DNA of 64,000 nucleotides from an uncultured Hyphomicrobiales bacterium. Lineage in GTDB: Bacteria; Pseudomonadota; Alphaproteobacteria; Rhizobiales; Devosiaceae. The notes beneath the pieces are model-generated. The model was not told the DNA's origin and did not search any database. It saw only the letters and a list, made by a program, of their open reading frames with translations. The DNA lies in the NCBI GenBank assembly GCA_903828145.1, contig CAIKKY010000024.1, forward strand, positions 1-64,000, read 5' to 3'. Numbering within the stretch: position 1 is the first letter of the stretch; every line of letters starts with the position of its first letter. This document shows positions 26,608 to 34,864 of the stretch, piece by piece. The translations under genes and the position numbers were made by a program.

Positions 26608-27516
26608 TCAGGCCGGGCTGGCGTCGCGCAGCGCGAACAGTACCTTGAGCCCGTTTTGCGCCGCCAGTGCTTCGCCGCGCTCGGGGCCTACGACCATCAT
26701 CACCGTGGCCCAGGCATCGGCCAGCATGCAGGTGGGGGCAAGCACTGTCGCTGCCGCCACGGCATTGGTCAGCGGTTGGCCGGTGGCCGGGTCGAGCGTG
26801 TGGGAAATCTCCCTGCCCTGCCAAGCGATCCGGTGCCGATAATCGCCCGAGGTGGCCAGGGCCGACCCCACGAGCGGCACGACGCCTTCGGTTTCCCGGC
26901 GGCCGGGGTCGGGCTTTTCCACCGCAACGCCCCAGGGCGTGCCATCGGGTTTGGGGGCGCCCGCGCGCACTTCCCCATCAATCGAAACGAGGTAGCGGGT
27001 GATCCCTTCTGCCTCGAGCGCAAGGGCAAGGCAATCGACGCCATAGCCTTTGGCAATGCCGTTGAGATCGAGCGTAACCGGACGAAGCTTCCGCACGCGG
27101 CACCCGGCGCGATCCACCTCCAGCGCCTCAAGCGCGGGGACAGGCGCTGCCGCCACGGCGACGCGCGCCGCATCGGGCGCGGTCCCTGAGGGGCCAAAGC
27201 CCCAGGCATCAACCAGCGCGCCTAAAGCCATGTCAAAAGCGCCGCCCGAAGCGCGGCTGACTGCGAGCCCGGCCTCTAAAACCTCGGCCAAGGGTGCCGG
27301 CACGTTCTGCCACACGCCAGGAGGGGCGGCATTGAGCTGCATCAGCTGAGACTGCGGCTTGTAGGTCGACATCTGCGCATCAACCGCATTGACCGCCGCC
27401 GCCAGCCGTTCGGCCAGCGCTCGGGCATCCGTCCCGTCGGGGGCAAAAGCGATGACCGACCACCGCGTTCCCATGGTGGGGCCGTTGAGCGCAAGGCGGA
27501 CAAGATCAATAGGCAT
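26608..27516 (-). CDS. apbE: FAD:protein FMN transferase (ApbE)
   Basis: ApbE covalently attaches FMN, from FAD, to Thr or Ser of extracytosolic carrier proteins. The 302-residue protein has family motifs GPTMGTRWSV (about 11-20), SGGAFDMALGALVDAWGF (about 85-102), LDLNGIAKGYGVDCLA, VSIDGEVRAGAP, SGDYRH, HTLDPATGQPL and the metal-binding LADAWATVMM. No clear signal peptide is seen with the chosen start. It overlaps the upstream PepSY-reductase gene by 11 bp, and its likely substrate is the DUF2271 protein two genes upstream. Confidence 0.93.
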   Translation of the reverse strand: MPIDLVRLALNGPTMGTRWSVIAFAPDGTDARALAERLAAAVNAVDAQMSTYKPQSQLMQLNAAPPGVWQNVPAPLAEVLEAGLAVSRASGGAFDMALGALVDAWGFGPSGTAPDAARVAVAAAPVPALEALEVDRAGCRVRKLRPVTLDLNGIAKGYGVDCLALALEAEGITRYLVSIDGEVRAGAPKPDGTPWGVAVEKPDPGRRETEGVVPLVGSALATSGDYRHRIAWQGREISHTLDPATGQPLTNAVAAATVLAPTCMLADAWATVMMVVGPERGEALAAQNGLKVLFALRDASPA

Positions 27517-29686
27517 CTTCAAGGTAACGCCCACTGCGCTTGAGGCTGTCGAGATCGATCCCGAGCGGCACAATCACCGCTTCGAGCGCCTCCCGCACGC
27601 CCTTGGCCATATCGAGACCGCCGCACACCACAATGCTGGCTCCATCTTCAATCATCGCCCGAAGCGAGTCGGCACTCGCGCTGACGCGATCCTGCACATA
27701 GCCGCCCTTACCCACCCGCGAAAACGCCGTGGTGAGGCTGGCGAGCCGCCCGCTCTGGTACGCCGCATCGAAGTCCGAGCGGTAGAGGAAATCGGACTGC
27801 GGGTCGCGCCCACCGAAAAATACATGCATGGGGCGCTTCCGCCGGTTGTGGCGCACGAGACCCGCGAGAGGCGCAATACCCGTACCGGCCCCGATGAGGA
27901 TCAGCGGCTTCGATGAGGGCTGCGGCCGGAAATCGGTGTTGGGACGGAAGAAGCCCTCGATCCGGTCGCCCGGCTTCAGCGCGGTGAGATAGACCGAGCA
28001 CAGCCCACCGGCCTGCTTGCGCACGGCAATTTCAACCACGCCATCGGCCGCCCGACTGGCGAGCGAATAATAGCGCGGCGCACCATGGCCCGGCGGCAGG
28101 ATGCCAATGAGATCGCCGACCTCGAAGCCCTTGAGCGAACCAGCAGCGGCTTTGAAGCTGAGGATTGAGGTCGGGGCCTGTACATCAACCCCATAGTCCA
28201 GCCGTTCCACCAGCTCCAGCGTCTGGGTCTTCGGATGCTTGGGCGTATGCACGAGCGCCAAAGGCACGCCGAGCGCGGGGGCCAGCGTCCGGCCCCAGTC
28301 CGCAAAGCGCTGCGGCGATTGGCGGTCAATGGTGAAATAGGGCACGGCCGGGGTTGCGCCGAGGGCACTCAGACGGTCCGCCACCTGGTCGGCATAGGCA
28401 CAATACTGCGGGAACGAACGATCGCCAAAGCCGAGGATGGCAACGGCCGCAACGGGGGCCTTGCCCCATTTACGCAGCCGGTCAAGAAACCGGCTGGCCG
28501 ACGCCGGGGCGTCGCCATCGCCATAGGTTGCGGTCATCACCACCATCAACCCGGCGCGCGGATAGCTGCGCCGCACATCGGTCATGGCGCCAAGATGCAC
28601 CTTGCGCCCGGCGGCGGTCGCTGCTTCGGCAAAAGCCGTCGCAAAGCCCCAGGTGGTCTGGCCTTCGCTGCCCACGAGCACGACAAGATCGGCGCCCGTG
28701 GCGCTCACATTGGCACCAAAGCGCGGGCGCTGGCCCTGCCGCACGGCGTAAATCCACAGGCCGGTCACCGCGAGCACCGGCACCGACAGCGCGCCAAGCC
28801 CCAGGATCAGCCCAAGCCACCACAGGCCCTGCCCGGTGTGCAGCATGTAGACCATTTCATACACCGCAGCCCAACCCCTGACCGGGGTGGTGCTGAGCAC
28901 CGCACCGGTCGCCGGATCAATCGCGTTTTCGCCCTGATGGGTCTTGAGGGTAAAGACCCCGGCGGTGTCATCGGCGGCAGGCAGATCGAGTTCACGCAGG
29001 TCCGCCACATGGGCGGCCCGCAGCCCCGACAGCGTGGCGACAGGCGCCGCTGCACCACCCGAACCGCTGACCGGCAGCGCGAAAATATCCGATTGCCCAT
29101 CGGGCACAAAGCCGAAGGTCCGCGCCGACATATAGCCGCCGCTCAGCGCCGTCAGCGCCAGAACAACCACGGCAAACCGCGCCAGATCAGCATGAAACCG
29201 CTGCGGAAACGTGCCACGCCCCCGGGCAAACAGCTGGCGGATGCCGCCGAGCCGCCGGATCAGCAGCAGCATCCCGCTCACCGCGAGGGCGAGCATGACG
29301 AGCGCCGCGACACCGGCCACGGCCCGCCCGGCATCGCCGAAAAACAGCGAGCGATGCAATTCGGTGAAAAAGCTGAAAAACGCCGAGGGCTGATAGGGGC
29401 CGACCACGGCTCCAGACGCCGGATCAACGATCGCCGCCTGATGTTTGCCATCGGCCAGATAATAGGCGACGACCTGCCCCGAAGCCGACCGCACGATCCG
29501 GTCGACGCCCGGCAGCGCCGCCGTCACCTTATCGGCCAGGGCCGCCACCGTCTCGCCGCCCAGCGGCGAATGGGCCGCAAGGGTTTCGAGCGCAGGCTGC
29601 ACCGACAATACCGCGCCGGTCAGCGCCATGAAGGTGACGAAGAGACCGAAAGCAAGTCCGGCAAGAGCATGAAAGCGACGGGACAT
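27506..29686 (-). CDS. PepSY membrane domain fused to flavodoxin and FAD/NAD(P)H reductase domains
   Basis: The 726-residue protein links cytosol to periplasm. PepSY-TM helices lie near 8-30, 122-145, 170-188 and 291-314, with PepSY folds between them. Conserved histidines in ELHRSLFFG (His111) and MLHTGQG (His283) could bind heme. The cytosolic part is a flavodoxin-like FMN domain (about 333-475; GSEGQTTWGFA, TYGDGDAP), an FAD-binding barrel (RYYSLAS, about 538-544) and an NAD(P)H domain (LIGAGTGIAPLAG and VVCGGLDMA), as in sulfite reductase flavoproteins. It would oxidise NAD(P)H and pass electrons outward. It lies between the DUF2271 and apbE genes. Confidence 0.9.
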   Translation of the reverse strand: MSRRFHALAGLAFGLFVTFMALTGAVLSVQPALETLAAHSPLGGETVAALADKVTAALPGVDRIVRSASGQVVAYYLADGKHQAAIVDPASGAVVGPYQPSAFFSFFTELHRSLFFGDAGRAVAGVAALVMLALAVSGMLLLIRRLGGIRQLFARGRGTFPQRFHADLARFAVVVLALTALSGGYMSARTFGFVPDGQSDIFALPVSGSGGAAAPVATLSGLRAAHVADLRELDLPAADDTAGVFTLKTHQGENAIDPATGAVLSTTPVRGWAAVYEMVYMLHTGQGLWWLGLILGLGALSVPVLAVTGLWIYAVRQGQRPRFGANVSATGADLVVLVGSEGQTTWGFATAFAEAATAAGRKVHLGAMTDVRRSYPRAGLMVVMTATYGDGDAPASASRFLDRLRKWGKAPVAAVAILGFGDRSFPQYCAYADQVADRLSALGATPAVPYFTIDRQSPQRFADWGRTLAPALGVPLALVHTPKHPKTQTLELVERLDYGVDVQAPTSILSFKAAAGSLKGFEVGDLIGILPPGHGAPRYYSLASRAADGVVEIAVRKQAGGLCSVYLTALKPGDRIEGFFRPNTDFRPQPSSKPLILIGAGTGIAPLAGLVRHNRRKRPMHVFFGGRDPQSDFLYRSDFDAAYQSGRLASLTTAFSRVGKGGYVQDRVSASADSLRAMIEDGASIVVCGGLDMAKGVREALEAVIVPLGIDLDSLKRSGRYLEDAY

Positions 29687-29719
29687 GGCACGCTCCTTAC
29701 GAGCGGAAGATGAACGGGA

Positions 29720-30181
29720 TCAGAGCGAGACCGTGAGGGTCTTCACATAGCCGGTGCCGGCTGCGCTGCCGCCCGTGCTCACCACCTGAAGCGTGGCATC
29801 GTCCGGATAGCGCCCCTGATCTTCAACGGCGGTTTCAACATGAATGGTGTACCCGGCATCGATCATGGAATCGGCGAGATCAGCCGAAATCGCCAGGGTC
29901 TGACCGCCGCCGACGCTCGCGCCGGTCACGCCATCAATCTGGATGGTCCCGGCCGACGACGCCGCCATCAGCCAGCCGCGCAGATCGCCAAGATAACGCG
30001 GCTTCGATCCAGCGAGCCACAGGGTCTTTTCAAAGTTGCCATCGGCCTTGGTCAGATAAACAGCGAGGTAGGCCGCACGGCCCGAATAGTTCACAAGATC
30101 AACATTGATCTTCACTTCCCGCGCCATCGCCGGTGTGGCAAGGGCGGTAGCAAGCAAAAGCAGGGCTGCGAACTTTTTCAT
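29720..30181 (-). CDS. Periplasmic DUF2271 protein with an FMN-attachment motif
   Basis: The 153-residue precursor has a signal peptide (MKKFAALLLLATALATPAMA) and one DUF2271 domain. Residues 83-89, DGVTGAS, match the ApbE flavinylation pattern D-x-x-[S/T]-G-A-[S/T], placing FMN on Ser89. The ATG at 30181 is preferred over one 12 nt upstream because GGAG is then correctly spaced. With the PepSY-reductase 33 nt downstream and apbE next, it is the likely periplasmic electron carrier. Flavinylation is inferred from the motif. Confidence 0.88.
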   Translation of the reverse strand: MKKFAALLLLATALATPAMAREVKINVDLVNYSGRAAYLAVYLTKADGNFEKTLWLAGSKPRYLGDLRGWLMAASSAGTIQIDGVTGASVGGGQTLAISADLADSMIDAGYTIHVETAVEDQGRYPDDATLQVVSTGGSAAGTGYVKTLTVSL

Positions 30182-30223
30182 GTCAGACTCCATTCAACCG
30201 ATAGCGCAACTAACACCATTGAT

Positions 30224-30307
30224 CTGACGCCAACCTGACGCCTAGCGGAAAACCGCGTCAGGTGCCGTTCAGCTTTGTGGCATATTGAAGATATTGTTTA
30301 GCGTCAG
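30224..30307. promoter_or_regulatory. Operator cluster between DUF2271 and the two-component system
   Basis: CTGACGC occurs at 30224 and 30235 (11-bp period), and its reverse complement GCGTCAG at 30255 and 30301, all between the divergent start codons. Tandem sites at about one helical turn are typical of OmpR-family regulators. The adjacent response regulator is the obvious candidate to bind here and control both directions. Confidence 0.6.
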
Positions 30308-30317
30308 GGGCCAACCC

Positions 30318-30971
30318 ATGCGGATATTACTGGTTGAAGATGACCTGGTGCTGGGGGCCGCCATGCGCGACCATCTGGTCTCCACGGGCCATGCCGTGGA
30401 TTGGATGCAGCGCCTCGATGATGCGCGGCTGTCGCTCGACACCGCCACCTACGAGCTGGTGCTGCTCGATCTCAACCTGCCCGATGGCCGGGGGCTCGAC
30501 CTGCTGAAATCGCTGCGCGGCGGCGGGTCCACCGTGCCGGTCATTATCACCACCGCGCAGGATCAGATTGCTGTGCGCATCGAAGGCCTCAACTCCGGTG
30601 CCGACGATTATCTGGTGAAGCCCTTCGACCTTTCAGAAATGAGCGCCCGCATTGCCGCCGTCGCCCGGCGCTATGGCAATTCCACCCCGGAAATCCAGGT
30701 GGGTCCGGTGCAGATCGACCTGTCGCGCCGACAGGCGCGCGTCGGGACCAGCGCCGAAGCCCTCACTGCGCGCGAATGGGCCGTGGTCGAACGCCTGCTG
30801 CTGCGCCGGGGCGCCATTGTCACGCGGGCTGAACTGGAAGAATCGCTCTACGCCTTCGGTGCCGAAATCGAAAGCAACGCGGTGGAGGTCTATGTCAGCC
30901 GCTTGCGCAAGAAGCTCGGCAAGGATTTTGTGCGCACCGTGCGCGGTCTCGGCTATCAGGTGCCCGCATGA
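30318..30971 (+). CDS. OmpR-family response regulator
   Basis: The 217-residue protein has a receiver domain starting MRILLVEDDLVLGAA with phospho-acceptor Asp51 ([17 protein letters not shown]) and switch Lys in LVKPFD. A winged-helix domain follows (about 125-215; LTAREWAVVERLLLRRGAIV, VRTVRGLGYQVP). It resembles the QseB/TctD/PmrA subgroup. The start at 30318 is at the receiver fold. It overlaps its kinase gene by 4 bp and is divergent from the flavin electron-transfer genes, which it probably regulates. Confidence 0.94.
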   Translation: MRILLVEDDLVLGAAMRDHLVSTGHAVDWMQRLDDARLSLDTATYELVLLDLNLPDGRGLDLLKSLRGGGSTVPVIITTAQDQIAVRIEGLNSGADDYLVKPFDLSEMSARIAAVARRYGNSTPEIQVGPVQIDLSRRQARVGTSAEALTAREWAVVERLLLRRGAIVTRAELEESLYAFGAEIESNAVEVYVSRLRKKLGKDFVRTVRGLGYQVPA

Positions 30972-32371
30972 GCCGCAAAATGCGCCGTCCCTATTCCATT
31001 GCGTTCCGGCTGGCCCTTGGTCTCAGTGCCGGCACCGGCCTCCTCTGGGCCGGGGCGGCCGGAATTTCGGCCTATGTCCTCAGCCACGAGCTGAACGAAG
31101 CCTATGACGATGCTTTGCGCCAGGGCGCGCTGCGGCTCCTGCCGCTGGCGCTCCATGACATGAACGAGGCCGGGCTGACCTCGCTGCGCGTCGTCACCTC
31201 GGGAGACGATGGCAGTGATGGCGACGACGATGCCGACGACCGGTCGCGCCCGCGCGCGGCGCTGTTGAACCCCTACCCCGAATCCTACAGCTACGTGATC
31301 CTCGACAGGCTCGGCGCCCCGGTGCTGCGCGATGAAGATGCGCCCGAGGTCCTGTTGGTCAACGGGACTCCGCCAGAGGGCTTCGGCCAGATCGGCAGCG
31401 AGCGGAGTTATGTGCTCAGCGATTTCCGGTCCGGCTATTCGATTGTCGTGCTTGAAAACGGCGAACGCCGGATGCACGCGCTGACCGGATCGATTTCCGC
31501 GCTGGTGCTCCCGCTCCTTGGCCTCGTGCCCTTGATGGCAATCGGCATCTGGGCCGCCATGCGCCTCGCCATGCGCCCGCTCGAAAAGCTGCGCCACGAT
31601 ATCTCCGAGCGTCACGGCGGCAACCTCAGCCCCATTGATGCCTCGGGGCACCCCGCCGAACTCGTGCCCATTGTCAGCGAAGTGGCGGCGCTCATCGACC
31701 GGCTCAGCGCGGCACTCTCGGCCGAGCGGGCCTTTGCAGCTGCCAGTGCGCATGAATTGCGCACGCCCATTGCCGGCGCGCTGGCCCAGACCCAGCAACT
31801 GGCGACCGAACTGGCCGGGCACCCCAAGGCGGCGCGCGTCCGCGATATTGAAACCGCGCTCCGCCGGCTTGCCCGCCTTGCCGAGAAGCTGCTGCAACTG
31901 TCTCGCCTTGGCTCGGGCTTTGCCCGCGCGGCCATCAACACCGACATGATTCCGGTGGCGCATCTTGTTGTGCGCGACCTCTCGTCCACGCCCTTGGGCG
32001 AGGGGCGGGTGAGGCTCGATATCGCCCCGGGCGCGCAGCTGAGCTTGCCGATGGACCCCGATGCCTTCGCCATGGCGCTGCGCAACCTCGTGGAGAACGG
32101 CCTCAATCACGGCGAAACCGAAGGCACGGTGCGGATCAGCATCGGCGGAGACCGGCGCGTTACTGTTGAAAGCGCTGGCCCGCCCATTTCGGCCGAGGTG
32201 CTGGCGCGGCTCGGCCAGCCCTTCGAACGCGGCGATACCAAGGCTGCCGGGTCGGGGCTGGGGCTCTCGATCACCCGGGCCATCATGGCCGAAATCGGCG
32301 GCGAGCTGAGCCTCACCTCGCCCGTACCCGGCAAGGCCGATGGCGTCCTGGCCAGCCTGATCTTCGCATAA
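30968..32371 (+). CDS. Sensor histidine kinase with an Asp-rich periplasmic loop
   Basis: The 467-residue kinase has a first membrane helix (about 12-36), a periplasmic sensor (about 37-172) and a second helix (about 174-197). Then come HAMP, a HisKA domain with phospho-His262 in SAHELRTP, and an HATPase domain (LRNLVENGLNHG, GSGLGLSI). The sensor contains a run with nine Asp among twelve residues (80-91), a plausible cation or iron-binding loop as in metal-sensing kinases. It is coupled by ATGA to the response regulator. Confidence 0.92.
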   Translation: MSRKMRRPYSIAFRLALGLSAGTGLLWAGAAGISAYVLSHELNEAYDDALRQGALRLLPLALHDMNEAGLTSLRVVTSGDDGSDGDDDADDRSRPRAALLNPYPESYSYVILDRLGAPVLRDEDAPEVLLVNGTPPEGFGQIGSERSYVLSDFRSGYSIVVLENGERRMHALTGSISALVLPLLGLVPLMAIGIWAAMRLAMRPLEKLRHDISERHGGNLSPIDASGHPAELVPIVSEVAALIDRLSAALSAERAFAAASAHELRTPIAGALAQTQQLATELAGHPKAARVRDIETALRRLARLAEKLLQLSRLGSGFARAAINTDMIPVAHLVVRDLSSTPLGEGRVRLDIAPGAQLSLPMDPDAFAMALRNLVENGLNHGETEGTVRISIGGDRRVTVESAGPPISAEVLARLGQPFERGDTKAAGSGLGLSITRAIMAEIGGELSLTSPVPGKADGVLASLIFA

Positions 32372-32372
32372 A

Positions 32373-32402
32373 AAAACCGGCGCCCTTGGGGGCGCCGGTT
32401 TT
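32373..32402. terminator. Bidirectional terminator between the kinase gene and mucR
   Basis: AAAACCGGCGCC (32373-32384) and GGCGCCGGTTTT (32391-32402) make a 12-bp stem with a 6-nt loop. The A/T flanks let it serve both converging genes. Confidence 0.92.
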
Positions 32403-32427
32403 ACAAGACTGTGCAGTGGACGTGGGT

Positions 32428-32910
32428 TTAAACGGGTGTCTTGGCGCGGCGGCGGACCGGCGCGACATTCGGCTTGCGGCCAAGACCAATGCTCTTGGCC
32501 AGCTTCGAGCGGGCTTCCGAATAGTTCGGCGCCACCATCGGGTAGTCCGAAGCCAGACCCCACTTCGACCGATACTCATCGGGCGACATATCGTACTCAG
32601 TCTTCAGATGCCGCTTCAGCGATTTGAACTTCTTGCCATCTTCAAGGCAGATCAAATAGTCCGGCGTAATCGACTTCTTCACCGGCACGGCCGGGCGCAG
32701 TTCCTGCGCGACATCGGCATCGGCACCCCCGCCAAGACCAATCATCGCGGCATGAACCTGCTGGATCAGGCGCGGCAGATCGCTGGCGCTCAAGGCGTTG
32801 TGGCTGACGTAAGCGCTAACGATATTTGCGCTCAACTCGACAAGCTTGTCATTGGCGCGGGCAGCACCACCAGCAACCAGACCATTCGTCGCCGCTGCAT
32901 TGATATCCAT
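32428..32910 (-). CDS. mucR: Ros/MucR-family transcriptional regulator
   Basis: MucR-type proteins are oligomeric, AT-rich-DNA-binding repressors of envelope, motility and virulence genes in Hyphomicrobiales. The 160-residue protein (ATG at 32910 after GAGGA) has an N-terminal helical oligomerisation region. The core is CLEDGKKFKSLKRHL, then MSPDEYRSKWGLASDYPMVA and NYSEARSKLAKSIGLGRK. The usual second zinc-ligand His after RHL is replaced (KTEYDM), so the finger looks degenerate. It is convergent with the sensor kinase gene. Confidence 0.93.
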   Translation of the reverse strand: MDINAAATNGLVAGGAARANDKLVELSANIVSAYVSHNALSASDLPRLIQQVHAAMIGLGGGADADVAQELRPAVPVKKSITPDYLICLEDGKKFKSLKRHLKTEYDMSPDEYRSKWGLASDYPMVAPNYSEARSKLAKSIGLGRKPNVAPVRRRAKTPV

Positions 32911-33049
32911 TGTTGTCCTCAACAATTCGTTTCGGGTTTCACTGAGGCGACTAAGGAGGCCTACGGCTCAAGTGCCAATATCGCCTTATCGCCACTAGTG
33001 CGCATCCACAATACTCATCATAAAACGGATGCATTATTTATGTGACTTC

Positions 33050-33078
33050 GGGATACGCCGACATATTCGCGGCGTCAA
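33050..33078 (-). promoter_or_regulatory. Candidate mucR promoter
   Basis: On the minus strand TTGACG (33078-33073), a 17-nt spacer and TATCCC (33055-33050) resemble -35 and -10 boxes. The resulting leader would be about 130 nt. The -10 match is weak. Confidence 0.3.
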
Positions 33079-33309
33079 GTAAACTCCCGATCAATATCGA
33101 CGCAATTTTATGCGATATGATGGATGTACCGATTTTTACAAAAACAACTTCAAAAGGTACGACTAAGGTCGCGTATCGACAGTGCCACGGCAAGCAGAAT
33201 TGCCCGGAATCGCTCGACTCCGGCGGGCTCTAAAGTTGGTAACGCCAAGAAACCCGGCGTGTAACCGAGTAGAACAGACATCCAACGGGACGCGACAATT
33301 GGAGGAGCA

Positions 33310-33354
33310 ATGGCTCCGAAATGGATAAACGCTGATCTATGCGCAGCAATTTGA
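33310..33354 (+). CDS. Possible 14-residue peptide
   Basis: ATG at 33310 sits 3 nt after GGAGGAG, and the frame reads MAPKWINADLCAAI before TGA. The only support is the strong ribosome-binding sequence; spacing is short. It could be chance. Confidence 0.15.
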   Translation: MAPKWINADLCAAI

Positions 33355-33414
33355 CGCGCATTGAGCCCGGCAACTGCACCGTGGTGACTGCGCTCAACCA
33401 CGAGATGGAGAGAG

Positions 33415-34758
33415 TCAGGCGACTTTCTTGATGGTCGCAGCAATATCCTCGACCACGCTGGTGACGAGACTCTCATCGTCACCCTCGGCCATCACGCGGA
33501 TCACCGGTTCGGTGCCAGAAACGCGGATGACCAGACGCCCCTTCTGGGCAAGTCGCGCTTCAGCCTCTTTGATGACCTGCTGCACCAGCTTGTTTTCGAG
33601 CGGTTTGCCCTCTTTGAAGCGGATCGACTGCAGCAGCTGCGGCACCTTCTCGAAGCGTTGGCAGACTGCCGAAATCGGCTTACCGGCCATCTTGGCTACC
33701 GCCATCAGTTGCAGCGCTGCAATCAGCCCATCACCGGTGGTGGTGAAATCGCTCAAAATAATATGCCCGCTCTGCTCGCCGCCGACATTGAAGCCCTTGG
33801 CCCGCATGGTTTCGAGCACATAGCGGTCGCCCACCTGGGTGCGCTCGAGCGTCAAGCCAAGGCCGCCGAGATAGCGTTCGAGCCCCAGATTGCTCATCAC
33901 GGTGGCGACGAGCCCCCCACCGCGCAGCTCGCCGCGGCGATGCCAGCTTTCCGCGATCACGGCCATGAACTGGTCGCCATCAACGATCTCGCCCTTTTCA
34001 TCGACGATGATCACGCGATCCGCATCGCCATCGAGCGCAATGCCGATATCGGCGCGCAATTCGCGGACCTTGCCGATGAGGGCGTCCGGCGCCGTCGAGC
34101 CCACCTTGTCGTTGATGTTAAAGCCATCCGGCTTGTCGCCAATGGTAAAGACCTCGGCGCCCAGCTCCCAGAGCGCTACCGGCGCCACCTTATAGGCCGC
34201 GCCATTGGCGCAATCGAGCACCACACGCAGCCCTGTAAGATCAATGTTCTTCGGCAGCGTCCGCTTGGCATATTCAATATAACGGGTCTGGGCGGCCTCA
34301 TCGCGGTGCGCACGCCCGATATTCTGCCCGCGCGACAACTGGCTCAACAGATCTGAATCCATCAGATCTTCAATTTCATTTTCCAGCGCATCCGAAAGCT
34401 TGAAGCCGTCGTGCCGGAACAGCTTGATGCCATTGTCATCAAACGGGTTATGCGACGCGGATATCATCACGCCGAGATCAGCGCGCAGCGAGCGGGTCAG
34501 CATGGCCACGGCCGGCGTCGGCATCGGCCCCAGCAGGTACACATCCATGCCCACAGCCGTAAATCCAGCGGTCAGCGCACTTTCGATCATATAGCCTGAG
34601 CGGCGCGTGTCCTTGCCGATCACCACGCGGTTGCGATGGTCGCCATTCACAAACTTCAGCCCGGCCGCCATGCCCACGCGCATCGCCAGCTCTGGTGTCA
34701 GCTTGCTGCCATTGGCGAGACCCCGAATACCGTCAGTGCCGAAATATTTACGCGCCAT
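33415..34758 (-). CDS. glmM: Phosphoglucosamine mutase
   Basis: GlmM interconverts glucosamine-6-phosphate and glucosamine-1-phosphate for UDP-GlcNAc, feeding peptidoglycan and LPS. The 447-residue protein starts [16 protein letters not shown]. The catalytic phospho-Ser is Ser102 in [12 protein letters not shown], the metal loop is DGDADRVI, the sugar loop is GGEQSGH, and the phosphate-binding end is [15 protein letters not shown]. It lies downstream of ftsH and a methyltransferase gene, close to the common ftsH-glmM order. Confidence 0.97.
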   Translation of the reverse strand: MARKYFGTDGIRGLANGSKLTPELAMRVGMAAGLKFVNGDHRNRVVIGKDTRRSGYMIESALTAGFTAVGMDVYLLGPMPTPAVAMLTRSLRADLGVMISASHNPFDDNGIKLFRHDGFKLSDALENEIEDLMDSDLLSQLSRGQNIGRAHRDEAAQTRYIEYAKRTLPKNIDLTGLRVVLDCANGAAYKVAPVALWELGAEVFTIGDKPDGFNINDKVGSTAPDALIGKVRELRADIGIALDGDADRVIIVDEKGEIVDGDQFMAVIAESWHRRGELRGGGLVATVMSNLGLERYLGGLGLTLERTQVGDRYVLETMRAKGFNVGGEQSGHIILSDFTTTGDGLIAALQLMAVAKMAGKPISAVCQRFEKVPQLLQSIRFKEGKPLENKLVQQVIKEAEARLAQKGRLVIRVSGTEPVIRVMAEGDDESLVTSVVEDIAATIKKVA

Positions 34759-34864
34759 ACCATTCCCCGAACCGCCGAGCCCGCACCCTAAAGGCGCGTC
34801 TGTTTGCGAAACATCAGCCTCTCACAAGCTGGTTAATCAATTTTCAGGCAGCAACAAGGCCGTC

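Larger units (their letters stand above)
32911..33414. other. 504-bp intergenic region between mucR and glmM
   Basis: This is AT-richer than its surroundings. It probably holds the mucR promoter and leader. No RNA gene is recognised. A 5-bp GTACC/GGTAC pair (33126 and 33155) flanks an A-rich stretch. The longest ORFs lack ribosome-binding sites and coding character. One 14-codon ORF at 33310 has a strong GGAGGAG. MucR-type proteins repress their own AT-rich promoters, which would suit this region. Confidence 0.6.

Noticed and set aside
33042-33233. 63-codon plus-strand ORF in the mucR-glmM gap
   Set aside because: No ribosome-binding site, no family resemblance, and random-looking composition.
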